Shown here piece after piece: positions 53,352 to 62,004 of a stretch of DNA of 64,000 nt (positions within the stretch are counted from its first letter, which is position 1; each line of letters starts with the position of its first letter). The notes beneath the pieces are model-generated. The model searched no databases and had not been told where the DNA came from. It saw nothing but the letters and a program-made list of their open reading frames with translations. The position numbers were made by a program, and so were the translations under genes. The stretch covers positions 372,001 to 436,000 of the forward strand of contig NZ_BBLT01000001.1 of NCBI RefSeq assembly GCF_000775915.1. Direction: 5' to 3'. The stretch is from Sporocytophaga myxococcoides (GTDB lineage Bacteria > Bacteroidota > Bacteroidia > Cytophagales > Cytophagaceae).

Positions 53352-55016
53352 TCATTTCTGAACATATTGAGCAGCTTTCCTATACTTAACTTCACGCGTG
53401 CCAAATAAATCCAGGTTAAACGGACAAGTATCTTCTCCAAGCTCATCTCTTATCAGGGCATGTAACTTACCTAACATTATCTTTACAACTTCAGATTTGA
53501 ATAAAGGATGATCAGGATGGGCAATGTTTTCCATCTCTCCAGGATCATTAACCAGATCATGCAGTGTAACATCACCAGTAGCATATAACTCTTCTATAGT
53601 CGAAGGATTTCCATATTCTTCAGGACTGAACCAGCGCACCAGTTTGTATTGACCATCGACCACTGCACGAAAGAATGTTCGCTTCCTAAAATCCGGGGCA
53701 CCATGTTTTTCCCCGGTGTACTTCATGTATTCCTTACGGTCGGCAGAGGCCGGAAGATCAGTAAGCTCTCTTAAAGCGCCAGTCAGTGACCATTCGTGAT
53801 CAAGTGAGTGTAATCCATCCCATGCAAATAAAGCTCCGTCCCCTGGTGTTTCTGCACTTCCCCGAGGACCTGGTTGTTCCGGATGAAGTATTGCATTCTT
53901 CAGACTACGTCCTTTGAGATGAGGATAATGCTGCTTAATTTCCTCTTCACTAAGTCCAGCAAAATCCAGTAGTGTAGGAGCGAGGTCGAGCAGGGACCCT
54001 ACTGCTTTTGTACGTTTTCCCTTAGGGCCTCCCGGAACACAAACTGTCAGGTTTACTATAGCTGCTTCATCAAAGTGGATCGCTCCTTTCTGAGTCATTC
54101 TGTGGGCTCCATTCATCTCTCCATGGTCACACGTAAAAAATACTATTGTATTTTCCCATAAATTCTGACGATCCATTGCTTCAAGGATTTTCAGGAATTG
54201 GGCATCAACCAGGCGCATTGCATTGACCAGGTAATTGCGGCGTATGAGCCAAAGATCCTCACGATCATCGGGAAGACCTCCGTAATTTTTATCTATAAGT
54301 TCTTTGTATGCCTGTATTGCGTCAGGTTGATATTTATAATCGTCAGCAAAATTTTCCGGCATGGATATATCCCATTTCTTTTCAAACCATCCCAGCTTTT
54401 GAACCTGAGTTTGTTTTCCGACCATGTGCCCATTGGGGTGAGGAGCTTCAATAGGATCGGTTTGCAGATACATGATGTCATGAGGGTTGACAAGACTACT
54501 GATCAGCAGCCAGGGCTTATCCAGTTGTGTGGCTTTGTTTTCAAGCCAGTCAACTGTTTCAAATGCTGCAGCTCCATCATATAGTTCACCCTGCAGGGGA
54601 GTACCGAACATTTCACCCCATTGCTGCAGGTCAGAAAAGCCATAGCGTTCAAGAGCATTTTCATTATGAGGTAATTCAGATAGATGCCACTTTCCTTTGA
54701 AGGCAGCATAATAACCCTGGTCACGAAGCATATGACCAATGGTTGGTATAGCTCCGGATAATTCATTGATCCAGGCAAAATTTGTATTATCCCATAAACC
54801 TGTGTTTTTCGCATGTACTCCAGTCCACATAGAGGAGCGTGAAGCTGTGCAAATAGGTACGGTGCAATATTGGCGGTCAAAGCTTACGCCTTTTGCTTCG
54901 AGTCTGCGCATAGCGGGGAAAGGAACATTGTCAGGAACTTTCATATGTGTCTGCCATTGATCCATGCAAAGGATAAGGATATTGGGTCGTTGTTTATTGC
55001 TATTTTGGTTTTCCAT
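53352..55016 (-). CDS. Sulfatase-family hydrolase
   Basis: A 554-residue type I sulfatase. The formylglycine-forming motif is C56-T-A-S-R60-SSMWTG, and the N-terminal metal site is RPNILILCMDQWQTH (D19, Q20). Further marks are YYAAFKGKWHLSELP (catalytic lysine and histidine), NTIVFFTCDHGEMNGAHRMTQKG (metal-binding DH) and a C-terminal EELYATGDVTLHDLVNDPGEMENIA segment that is standard in the family. No signal peptide is evident, so it is cytosolic unless exported otherwise. Its substrate could be a sulfated polysaccharide or a small ester. It starts 75 nt after the BASS-transporter stop codon on the same strand, suggesting uptake and hydrolysis of an organic anion. Confidence 0.9.
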   Translation of the reverse strand: MENQNSNKQRPNILILCMDQWQTHMKVPDNVPFPAMRRLEAKGVSFDRQYCTVPICTASRSSMWTGVHAKNTGLWDNTNFAWINELSGAIPTIGHMLRDQGYYAAFKGKWHLSELPHNENALERYGFSDLQQWGEMFGTPLQGELYDGAAAFETVDWLENKATQLDKPWLLISSLVNPHDIMYLQTDPIEAPHPNGHMVGKQTQVQKLGWFEKKWDISMPENFADDYKYQPDAIQAYKELIDKNYGGLPDDREDLWLIRRNYLVNAMRLVDAQFLKILEAMDRQNLWENTIVFFTCDHGEMNGAHRMTQKGAIHFDEAAIVNLTVCVPGGPKGKRTKAVGSLLDLAPTLLDFAGLSEEEIKQHYPHLKGRSLKNAILHPEQPGPRGSAETPGDGALFAWDGLHSLDHEWSLTGALRELTDLPASADRKEYMKYTGEKHGAPDFRKRTFFRAVVDGQYKLVRWFSPEEYGNPSTIEELYATGDVTLHDLVNDPGEMENIAHPDHPLFKSEVVKIMLGKLHALIRDELGEDTCPFNLDLFGTREVKYRKAAQYVQK

Positions 55017-55091
55017 ATTTCTCAGTATTATTATATTGTATCCGTTTCATAATATAAAAAGTACTTTAAGAGTCAGGATTCGAGTGTATTA

Positions 55092-55931
55092 TTATTTTTC
55101 TTGCCTTCGTAAGAGATTCGCTATAGGAAAAAGAAGGATCAATGCCAATAGAGAGGAGAGTATAACTACTATAAGCGTTCTCCGGTCATCAAATCCCTGG
55201 GTGGCAACAACAGTAGCAGCAGAAATATTACGCTGAGCTGTCCCTAATGCCAGGACATGTTTTGCAGCAATACCAGGTCCACCAAGCAGGAATCCAATAC
55301 CAAAAGCCCCAATAATCAATATTGCAGCTGCTAATATGATACCTTCTCCAAGTATTCCTAAAATTGCTTTATAGTAAACAATAAATGTTATTGAAAAAAG
55401 AAGTATTAAAGCTAAGCTTGATAGTTTGGCAAGAATAGGCTGCAAAAGATTAGTCCATTTCGGAATATAGGCGTGGAGCAGGAAACCTATAGCAAGAGGA
55501 ACAAGCATTGTCAGCACAAGAGGGGTAGCGATAGCCATTGGGCTTATCTTAGCTTCAGGAACTTCTATAGGTACTACCAATGGCATATATACAATTGTGA
55601 GCGGTAACAGAAGGGCTAATAGAGATGTACTGAGAGCAACATCAGTTCCCGCAGCAATTGTAAGCTTAATCAGAAATGGTGCACCTGCGGCACATGCAAT
55701 CAGAATCAATCCTATCTCAACAGGTCTTTCCATCTGAAAGATATGAATGAGAAGATAACCTAGTATTGGTACCAACACAAAATTTGCTAAAAGAGCTTTA
55801 GCAACTTCAGGAATATTTCTCAGTGGAGCAATGATTTCATGAATCCTATAACTAAACCCCACAGATAGCATGCTTGAAGCAGCAAAGAACAGAACGATAA
55901 TATTTAACAGTTTGGAAAGTGTTTCAAGCAT
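55092..55931 (-). CDS. BASS-family sodium symporter
   Basis: A 279-residue inner-membrane transporter of the bile acid:sodium symporter fold, with about nine hydrophobic segments. Visible family motifs are ALLANFVLVPILGYLL (about 47-62), LILIACAAGAPFLIKLTIAAGTDVALSTSLLALLLPLTIVY (about 75-116) and LALGTAQRNISAATVVATQGFDDRRTLIVVILSS (about 225-258), where the GTAQRN block is the crossover site. Its upstream position relative to the sulfatase gene suggests transport of a sulfated or carboxylated compound, but this is inference from context. Confidence 0.88.
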   Translation of the reverse strand: MLETLSKLLNIIVLFFAASSMLSVGFSYRIHEIIAPLRNIPEVAKALLANFVLVPILGYLLIHIFQMERPVEIGLILIACAAGAPFLIKLTIAAGTDVALSTSLLALLLPLTIVYMPLVVPIEVPEAKISPMAIATPLVLTMLVPLAIGFLLHAYIPKWTNLLQPILAKLSSLALILLFSITFIVYYKAILGILGEGIILAAAILIIGAFGIGFLLGGPGIAAKHVLALGTAQRNISAATVVATQGFDDRRTLIVVILSSLLALILLFPIANLLRRQEK

Positions 55932-56325
55932 AAGGCAGGAGTTTTTTGTTTAATAGAACCATGGTAAGTAATTTTTTTATATTGATAATCTTACCGTTAT
56001 TCAACCTGATGGATTAGCTGTTGTTTATTTTATTAGGGATATTTTATTGGATTAAATATTTAGTTCCCTTGTCCAAGCCAATAAACCTCATCCCTAACCT
56101 TTCTCCTGAAGTAGAAGGGAAAAGTCGACGATAAAATGTTGAATTAAATGCGCTATAATTAATACCATACGCATTAAAGTCCCTCTCCATCAAGAGTGGG
56201 ATTTAGAATGAGGTCTTTTAGAATTTTATCTAATGTGTCAATTATCCTCAGACCGGGACTTAAATAGTTAATTTTATTTATTTTAACATCTTTCTGCGTT
56301 TCCCGTTGTGCTCTAAAAATTGTTA
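55932..56325. other. Intergenic region with imperfect inverted repeat
   Basis: Between divergent genes. At about 56086-56218 an imperfect inverted repeat has arms CCTCATCCCTAACCTTTCTCC and GTGGGATTTAGAATGAGG, enclosing AAAGTCCCTCTCC. Similar arms (TTTCTCCTGAAG, CTCCCTTGAAAGGAG) appear at about 53190 and 37400. This is a dispersed repeat of a type common in Bacteroidota. Confidence 0.55.
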
Positions 56326-57171
56326 ATGAAAAGGATTTATTTCTTTGCTATTATAACTTTTTTATTTGCCTGTGTAAATGCTTATTCACAAACCGCATCT
56401 GATACTATTCCTGATATTACCAAACCTGCCAATGAGCTGGAACTTGCTAATACGCTTCAGAATCCCATAGCACACCTTATAAATCTTCAGTATCAGAATA
56501 ATTTCGAATTTAAAGTAGGGCCGCAGAATGCATTCAGGTATACTTTAAACTTTCAGCCTTTAATCCCTTTTCATCTGGGAGAGAAATGGAGCATTATTAC
56601 AAGATCAATTATACCTGTCATATCCCAGATAGGAATGTCAAACCCTACGGGTAAGACAGGCATTTCTGATTTTGTATTGAATACCTATCTTTCACCGAAA
56701 AATATTCCTTTTGTCCTGGGAATAGGACCATCAGTACAGTTCCCTGTTGCATCAAGTCCGGCCTTTGGTGCTGGGAAGTGGGCAGGAGGAGTAACAATAG
56801 CGTTGCTTAAACAATTCGGTTCATTTCGTATCGCAGCTATTCCTCATCATCTCTGGTCAAATAAAGATGACAGAACCGAAAGGAATATAAACTTTACCTT
56901 CATTCGATCCTATATCACCTATCTAAATAAATCCAGAACGACATACGGCGTTTTTTCGGAAGTTATAAGAGACTGGAGTGCCGGAACCTGGAATGTTGGC
57001 CTTACACCAACCATAGGACAGTTAACCAAACTGGTAAACCAGTATGTAGATCTCAGTATAGGAATTAAGTATTATGTAGTTGCTCCTGAACAGGCTCCTC
57101 AATGGGGTATTCGGGTTACTGTGATAGAGGTTATACCAACTAAAGCACTTAGTCGGATGATGAATAAATAA
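56326..57171 (+). CDS. Outer-membrane beta-barrel protein (transporter-like)
   Basis: A 281-residue protein with a signal peptide when started at ATG 56326 (MKRIYFFAIITFLFACVNAYSQ); TTG 56320 is an alternative. The mature part begins TASDTIPDITKPANELELANTLQNPIAHLINLQYQNNFEFKVGPQNAFRYTLNFQP, followed by repeated amphipathic strands (RSIIPVISQIG, GIGPSVQFPVA, RTTYGVFSEV, DLSIGIKYYVV) typical of a barrel. Similar proteins are annotated as outer-membrane 'transporter' or neuromedin-U-like families. Terminal residues are not the classic final phenylalanine. Substrate unknown. Confidence 0.72.
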   Translation: MKRIYFFAIITFLFACVNAYSQTASDTIPDITKPANELELANTLQNPIAHLINLQYQNNFEFKVGPQNAFRYTLNFQPLIPFHLGEKWSIITRSIIPVISQIGMSNPTGKTGISDFVLNTYLSPKNIPFVLGIGPSVQFPVASSPAFGAGKWAGGVTIALLKQFGSFRIAAIPHHLWSNKDDRTERNINFTFIRSYITYLNKSRTTYGVFSEVIRDWSAGTWNVGLTPTIGQLTKLVNQYVDLSIGIKYYVVAPEQAPQWGIRVTVIEVIPTKALSRMMNK

Positions 57172-57249
57172 AACAACCTTTATGTCTTCTAGGGTATAGG
57201 AATGCTATTACCGGAAATGGTTAAACGATGGTGAAAACCAAATTATTAA

Positions 57250-57278
57250 AATCCCGGAACGACTAGCCTTCCGGGATT
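57250..57278 (-). terminator. Terminator hairpin at the 3' end of the 57282-57818 gene
   Basis: AATCCCGGAA (57250-57259) pairs perfectly with TTCCGGGATT (57269-57278) across a 9-nt loop. On the reverse strand the stem is followed by TTAATAATTT. It can also act for the forward outer-membrane protein gene. Confidence 0.72.
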
Positions 57279-57281
57279 CCC

Positions 57282-57818
57282 TTACATATTATAGCTTTCT
57301 AGAGCTTTCTTTACTGATTTACCTTCATTAAATATTCTGCCTCTGAACAAAAAAAGTCCTATTGCAGAAACTGCAGCTATGTTAGCAGCTATCAGGCCAA
57401 TTGCAGCTTTCCTGTTATACTTCCACATGACATTGAATCCTTTCTCTGCATAAATATTGGGTACTTTCCCTTTTTTCAAATCATCAATGATTCCTTCCAC
57501 AACATCTACACGATCGGCAATCAGCAAAGGCAACCAGTGACTGAACTGTCCTTCGTTGTTCTTATATGCATATCGTCGAATGGCTCCGCTCAGGCCTTTG
57601 GGAGGTACAGATGTTCCGAATACTGCACTTAAGTTTGGTCTTTCTGTTGATTTGAGAATTTCCACAGTTTCAGCCTGCTGTACTGATCTTTCCCAGGTAT
57701 AACCGTTTTGTTCTTCGTCAGTACGGTTAGGCTTCATGGGGTAGGTGGGATCGTTCTCCGGGTCCGCATCTATTCCCCAGTCTTTGATATCAGGTATTCC
57801 TTTTGCTATTTTTTCCAT
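57282..57818 (-). CDS. Conserved membrane-anchored hypothetical protein
   Basis: A 178-residue protein. The soluble N-terminal part is rich in polar and aromatic residues (IPDIKDWGIDADPENDPTYPMKPNR, YTWERSVQQAETVEILKSTERPNLSAVFGTSVPPKGLSGAIRRYAYKNNEGQFSHWLPLLIADRVDVVEGIIDDL). One membrane helix lies near the C-terminus (about 142-160, AIGLIAANIAAVSAIGLFLF). It is the second gene of an operon with the zinc alcohol dehydrogenase (11 bases apart). This pairing is one I recall from other Bacteroidota, which suggests a linked role, perhaps in detoxification, but no motif identifies it. Confidence 0.7.
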   Translation of the reverse strand: MEKIAKGIPDIKDWGIDADPENDPTYPMKPNRTDEEQNGYTWERSVQQAETVEILKSTERPNLSAVFGTSVPPKGLSGAIRRYAYKNNEGQFSHWLPLLIADRVDVVEGIIDDLKKGKVPNIYAEKGFNVMWKYNRKAAIGLIAANIAAVSAIGLFLFRGRIFNEGKSVKKALESYNM

Positions 57819-57829
57819 ATGAATATCTT

Positions 57830-58984
57830 TTATTCTTTTACTGTAGGAGGAATGAGAATTGGTTTGATACAGTTATCCAGTTTGTCCGAAAAGATCCTGT
57901 ATGCATCAGATACATTTCTTAAGGGCATTCTGTGTGTAATGAGTGCTTTCGGTTTGATTGTTCCCTTCTGAACATGATCTATCAGTTTTGGTAACAGTCT
58001 TTTTACAGATGCCTGATTGGCACGAATTGTAATACCTTTGTTCAATACGTTTCCTATAGGTACAAGATTTCCTGTAGGTCCATATACACCTACTATCGAG
58101 ACAATACCACCTTTTTTTACAGAGTTTATGGCCCAGAAAAGTGCAGTGGCGGAACCGGCCTGCATCAGCGTTTTTCTTCCTGTAATCGTCTGCATAGCGC
58201 TACCGGCAGCTTCAGCCCCTACAGCATCAATACAGACATCAGCGCCAAGCCAGTCCGTAGTTTTCTTGATAAACTGTACCGGGTCTTCAATAGATTTAAA
58301 ATTATAAGATTCACATTTAGCATAGTTCTTTACAAACTCCAGCCTGTATTCATTGTGATCTATCACTATGACCCTTCCTGCTCCAAATAACCAGGAACAT
58401 TTAGCTGCCATAATTCCGATAGGTCCGGCGCCAAATACTACCACTGTGTCTCCCGGCTGTATTCCACCCATCTCTGCTGCCTGATAACCGGTAGGTACTA
58501 CGTCAGTAAGCATAACAGCATCGTCCAGGTCCATTCCTACAGGAATCACAGTTGGGCCAAAATTTGCATATGGAACCCTTACATACTCTGCTTGTCCTCC
58601 ATCATATCCACCGGCAGTGTGAGAGTATCCGAAAATTCCTCCGACTGCTGTAGCTTCAGGATTCGATTCATGACAATTGCCGTACAGTCCTTGTCTGCAG
58701 AAGGAACATTTTCCACATGCAATATTAAAAGGCACCAGTACCTTATCTCCCAATTTTAATTTATTAACTTCTGATCCTAACTCAACCACTTCTCCTACGA
58801 ACTCATGACCAAAAGTACTACCTACACGTGTATCCGGTACGTTTCCATTATATAAGTGCAAATCAGAGCCACAAATGCATGAACGTAATACTTTCACGAT
58901 ACAATCCTCCGGATGAAGGATTTCAGGCATTGGTTTTTCTTCTGCACGGACCCTTCCCGGGCCCCGATAATTCATAGCAAGCAT
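57830..58984 (-). CDS. Zinc-dependent alcohol dehydrogenase (formaldehyde dehydrogenase-like)
   Basis: A 384-residue medium-chain dehydrogenase. Catalytic zinc ligands C38 (CICGSD), H60 and E61 (TFGHEFVGEVVELG) and the structural zinc cysteines C90, C93, C96 and C104 (ACGKCSFCRQGLYGNC) are present. The cofactor motif is VVFGAGPIGIMAAK (about 184-197) and the domain resembles glutathione-independent formaldehyde dehydrogenases, including an insert at about 267-285 (TITGRKTLMQAGSATALFW). It probably oxidises an aldehyde or alcohol with NAD+. It is the first gene of an operon with the membrane-anchored protein downstream. Confidence 0.9.
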   Translation of the reverse strand: MLAMNYRGPGRVRAEEKPMPEILHPEDCIVKVLRSCICGSDLHLYNGNVPDTRVGSTFGHEFVGEVVELGSEVNKLKLGDKVLVPFNIACGKCSFCRQGLYGNCHESNPEATAVGGIFGYSHTAGGYDGGQAEYVRVPYANFGPTVIPVGMDLDDAVMLTDVVPTGYQAAEMGGIQPGDTVVVFGAGPIGIMAAKCSWLFGAGRVIVIDHNEYRLEFVKNYAKCESYNFKSIEDPVQFIKKTTDWLGADVCIDAVGAEAAGSAMQTITGRKTLMQAGSATALFWAINSVKKGGIVSIVGVYGPTGNLVPIGNVLNKGITIRANQASVKRLLPKLIDHVQKGTIKPKALITHRMPLRNVSDAYRIFSDKLDNCIKPILIPPTVKE

Positions 58985-59224
58985 ATTTTTCCTTTATCGT
59001 CCAATAATTTTTTTTAAGGGAAGATTCTCCTTTGGAATTCATCCCTTTTTAAAGAACCTCTGGTATTGTTTAAAAGTTAAGGCCAAGGAATGTGGGCTTA
59101 ATAAGTGGGAGATATTGGGTTGATATAGATATGTTTGATCATGAAAGATTGTTATAGCTTTTCATTCTCAGATTACTTTTTCATTTTACCTCAAACTTTG
59201 GCTCCTTAAGGTAGTTTTTTAGTT

Positions 59225-60229
59225 ATGGAGGAAGGTTCCGGCAATAAATCAGAAAAATGTGATAAACATCCCTTTACTACCCAATATAAAATGGAAGAAC
59301 TGGGATTTGGCACTTCACCGGAAACAGAGAACGAACGTCTGATATTTCATGATGGGAGGTTTAATGTTCGTAGGTCAGGATTAATGCTTTATGGAGGAAA
59401 TAACAGCCTGTATCATTGGTTTACTTCTGCAGATTGGGGTACATTTTCCATTGCAATCATTATTCTTTATCTCATTTTTAATTTGTTCTTTACAGGGTTA
59501 TACTACATTGCAGGTATAGAAGGTATTATCAGAAGGCCTGGCTTAAACAACTTAGAAAAGTTCTTTGAGGTATTCTTCTTTTCATCTCAGACATTAACTA
59601 CAGTGGGGTATGGTCGCGTGAGTCCATTGGGGATTGGAGCTAATGTGATCGCTTATTTTGAATCTCTTACAGGCCTCATGTGTTTTGCTGTGGCGACAGG
59701 TATTATGTATGGCCGTTTCTCTATGCCCAATGTAAAACTGCTATCCAGCGATAAAGCATTGATTGCTCCTCATAAAGGTAAAAAATCGTTTCAGTTCAGA
59801 ATCGCAAATGCACGCAAGAATCAGTTATTGGATGCTGAAGTACAGCTTATTTTTTCATGGGTAGATGTTTCATGCGACAGACCAATAAGGAAGTTCAATA
59901 ACCTTAAACTGGAGATTAATAAGATCAATTTTTTCCCATTAAACTGGACATTGGTTCATGTAATAGATTCGGAAAGCCCCATTCATGGCTGGACCAAAAA
60001 TGATTTGGAAGAATCTAATGTTGAATTCCTTGTTTTGTTTAAGGCCTTTGATGATGTCTTCAGCCAGGTAGTACATTCAAGAGTTTCTTATAAATACAAT
60101 GAAATCGTCTGGGGAGCCTTTTTTGAATCTATGTTTCGTAAAGACAGACATGGAGAAACCTTGCTTGAAATGAAGAAAATAAGCAACTACAGTCTGATAA
60201 AAGAAAATGATTTTTTTGACTATCTATAA
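59225..60229 (+). CDS. Inward-rectifier (Kir-like) potassium channel
   Basis: A 334-residue channel with two membrane helices (about 73-95 and 139-161) around the pore loop and selectivity filter T126-V-G-Y-G130-R. The cytoplasmic C-terminal domain (about 175-325) matches the Kir immunoglobulin-like fold (SFQFRIANARKNQLLDAEVQLIFSW, FFPLNWTLVHVIDSESPIHGWTKNDL, EFLVLFKAFDDVFSQVVHSRVSY). An amphipathic slide-helix-like segment precedes the first helix (WFTSADWGTF). This is the KirBac architecture. It conducts potassium under control of lipid or ligand binding to the cytoplasmic domain. A single gene. Confidence 0.9.
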   Translation: MEEGSGNKSEKCDKHPFTTQYKMEELGFGTSPETENERLIFHDGRFNVRRSGLMLYGGNNSLYHWFTSADWGTFSIAIIILYLIFNLFFTGLYYIAGIEGIIRRPGLNNLEKFFEVFFFSSQTLTTVGYGRVSPLGIGANVIAYFESLTGLMCFAVATGIMYGRFSMPNVKLLSSDKALIAPHKGKKSFQFRIANARKNQLLDAEVQLIFSWVDVSCDRPIRKFNNLKLEINKINFFPLNWTLVHVIDSESPIHGWTKNDLEESNVEFLVLFKAFDDVFSQVVHSRVSYKYNEIVWGAFFESMFRKDRHGETLLEMKKISNYSLIKENDFFDYL

Positions 60230-60306
60230 TTTAACCTTACTGTTATTTAGTTATTTTTTTTGTAGTATTAGTGTTTTAATTTCCCTTGTCAATAAGAACC
60301 GGCCTT

Positions 60307-60432
60307 GAGGAAATTGCGTTAAAAAAAATCAATGAATGTAGCGGCCAAAAATTTTGATGTTTGAGCCCGACGATAGGAGGGCGAGTTTCAAAATTTTTAG
60401 CGTAATGAATTGAAATTTTAGCAAATTTCCTC
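60307..60432. repeat. Snap-back dispersed repeat in the 60230-60826 gap
   Basis: Imperfect arms GAGGAAATTGCGTT... and ...AGCAAATTTCCTC (60307-60432) enclose a second pair, CAAAAATTTTGATGTTTGAG and GAGTTTCAAAATTTTTAG, separated by CCCGACGATAGGAGGGC. The remainder of the 597-bp gap is AT-rich and shows no gene. Confidence 0.65.
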
Positions 60433-60826
60433 ACAGCCTTGGATTCTTTTGGTTGCTTTTCTCATCAAGGAGATAAGTGACAAAACGAGTTTAAAGTGAT
60501 TAATATGAAATCGATGCATAATTGATTTTGTAACGGGAGTTAGTCATTAATCCTATTTTTTAAAATAAGCTGATGGAGATAACTTTTAGTGTTATGGAGA
60601 AAAAACATATCATCAAGGTGTTTTTGTATATTACTGTTAAATAAATACTTTTATAAGGATTTATAAAAAGCATACATTTGAGACTTATTGTTAATATTGT
60701 TTAGAATGACTTGAGAGGATTCAATAAGTTATTATTAATCTGTTAATAAACATTCTGATTAGAAATATAAGATCTTTCTTAAATAAAGTAGCTATTTTGT
60801 AGGACTTAACATATAAAGATTGTGAA

Positions 60827-61285
60827 ATGCTACAGCGCGTATCCGATAAGCTCCGTGAAGCCGAATTAAAACTTGAACTACGTTTTCCAAAAAAACTATT
60901 TGATTTCATCAGAAAACTGGAAAGTCCTGAAGTGATCTTTGGAGAAGAAGAATGGACTTTCCCCATTGTGACAGATGATCCTGATAATCCTTCTGAAAAC
61001 TTTATAATCTCTAAGTCTATATGGTTTATTAACCAATGGAATATGAATGCACTTGTATTTGCAGTCGGAAGATATGGAGATTATCTTCTAGCTCTTCAGG
61101 ATAAGAATGGCAGAATGCTGAAACAGATATTTGTACTAATTACTGAGAGCTCAGAAATAAAAGTTTTTAACACAAGCCTTGATAAGTTAATAGAGTATGG
61201 CCCCTTTGATTATATGGAATGGAGTGATTATTATTTGAAACTTGAAGACGGTGAAGTTATTAGAGGTGAGGAAATGAGTGATTAG
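60827..61285 (+). CDS. SUKH (SMI1/KNR4)-like domain protein
   Basis: A 152-residue soluble protein with the pattern of a SMI1/KNR4 (SUKH) domain: an N-terminal helix pair (EAELKLELRFPKKLFDFIRKLESP, about 11-34) followed by strands with WFINQWNMNALVFAVGRYGDYLLALQD (about 65-91), where 'F..G..GD.L.l' is the family signature, and a tail with FDYMEWSDYYLKLE. SUKH proteins often act as immunity proteins against contact-dependent toxins, but no toxin gene is adjacent here, so the role is open. Confidence 0.62.
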   Translation: MLQRVSDKLREAELKLELRFPKKLFDFIRKLESPEVIFGEEEWTFPIVTDDPDNPSENFIISKSIWFINQWNMNALVFAVGRYGDYLLALQDKNGRMLKQIFVLITESSEIKVFNTSLDKLIEYGPFDYMEWSDYYLKLEDGEVIRGEEMSD

Positions 61286-61369
61286 GATGTGGTTTAGGTT
61301 TTAGAAGTATTTTCTTATGAATGCAGCAATGTATTTATAAACTGATATGGAGTAAACGGTTCTGTTAGA

Positions 61370-61774
61370 CTAAGTTTTTTCTATTTCTACCTCTTTGAGC
61401 CAGGCAATGGCTTCTTCTTCATGATCAAAAATCTTTATCTGCACTAAGTCTCTGTTCTCTACTTTGGTAGCAATATTTTCTATTGCAACCCGATTGAAAT
61501 AACTTGTGGGCTTAACTATTGCAATAGCCTTAAATCCTTTTTCGCTGCTGCGGGGAATAAAACTGTGCTCTATCCAGTTTTGATCCTCAGTGCTTATTAG
61601 AATCATATCTTTGATATTTGCCAATACCTTGTTTGCTTTATGCTCCACCAGTGTTGCCAGCATTTTTTCAGAACCTGACTTTAATTGCCTGCTCGTCGAA
61701 TAACCATACCAGTTCATTACAACTACATTAAGGTCAGGATTATAAAAAATATCGTAAACAGGTCTTGTATCCAT
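61370..61774 (-). CDS. STAS/SpoIIAA-like protein
   Basis: A 134-residue protein with alternating strands and helices of the SpoIIAA-like fold (PVYDIFYNPDLNVVVMNWYGYSTSRQLKSGSEKMLATLVEHKANKVLANIKDMILISTEDQNWI... KAIAIVKPTSYFNRVAIENIATK... IKIFDHEEEAIAWLKEVE). The final 'iFd.eeeAi.WL' is typical. It resembles the layout of the protein at 27919-28311. No phosphorylatable serine motif can be assigned. It may sense or relay stress or redox state. Confidence 0.68.
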   Translation of the reverse strand: MDTRPVYDIFYNPDLNVVVMNWYGYSTSRQLKSGSEKMLATLVEHKANKVLANIKDMILISTEDQNWIEHSFIPRSSEKGFKAIAIVKPTSYFNRVAIENIATKVENRDLVQIKIFDHEEEAIAWLKEVEIEKT

Positions 61775-62004
61775 TAAAAGTGGAATTAAATCTGATCGAT
61801 AACTTTAAATAAATAAAATTGTTTTCATAATTTGAATAAATAATCAATAGAAAAAAATCCCTAGAGGAATGTCAAATATGAGTTTTAATGTGAATAGTTT
61901 TTTATGTATCAGGCTCCATTTAACTTTTTTGAAAGTGGTTTCTTTTGTGATTTTGTATTTATTTGCAGCCTGGATTGATAATTATTTGTCTACAAAATAA
62001 CCTA

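Noticed and set aside
54198-54584. 128-codon forward open frame within the sulfatase gene
   Set aside because: Antisense to conserved sulfatase motifs; no independent coding evidence.
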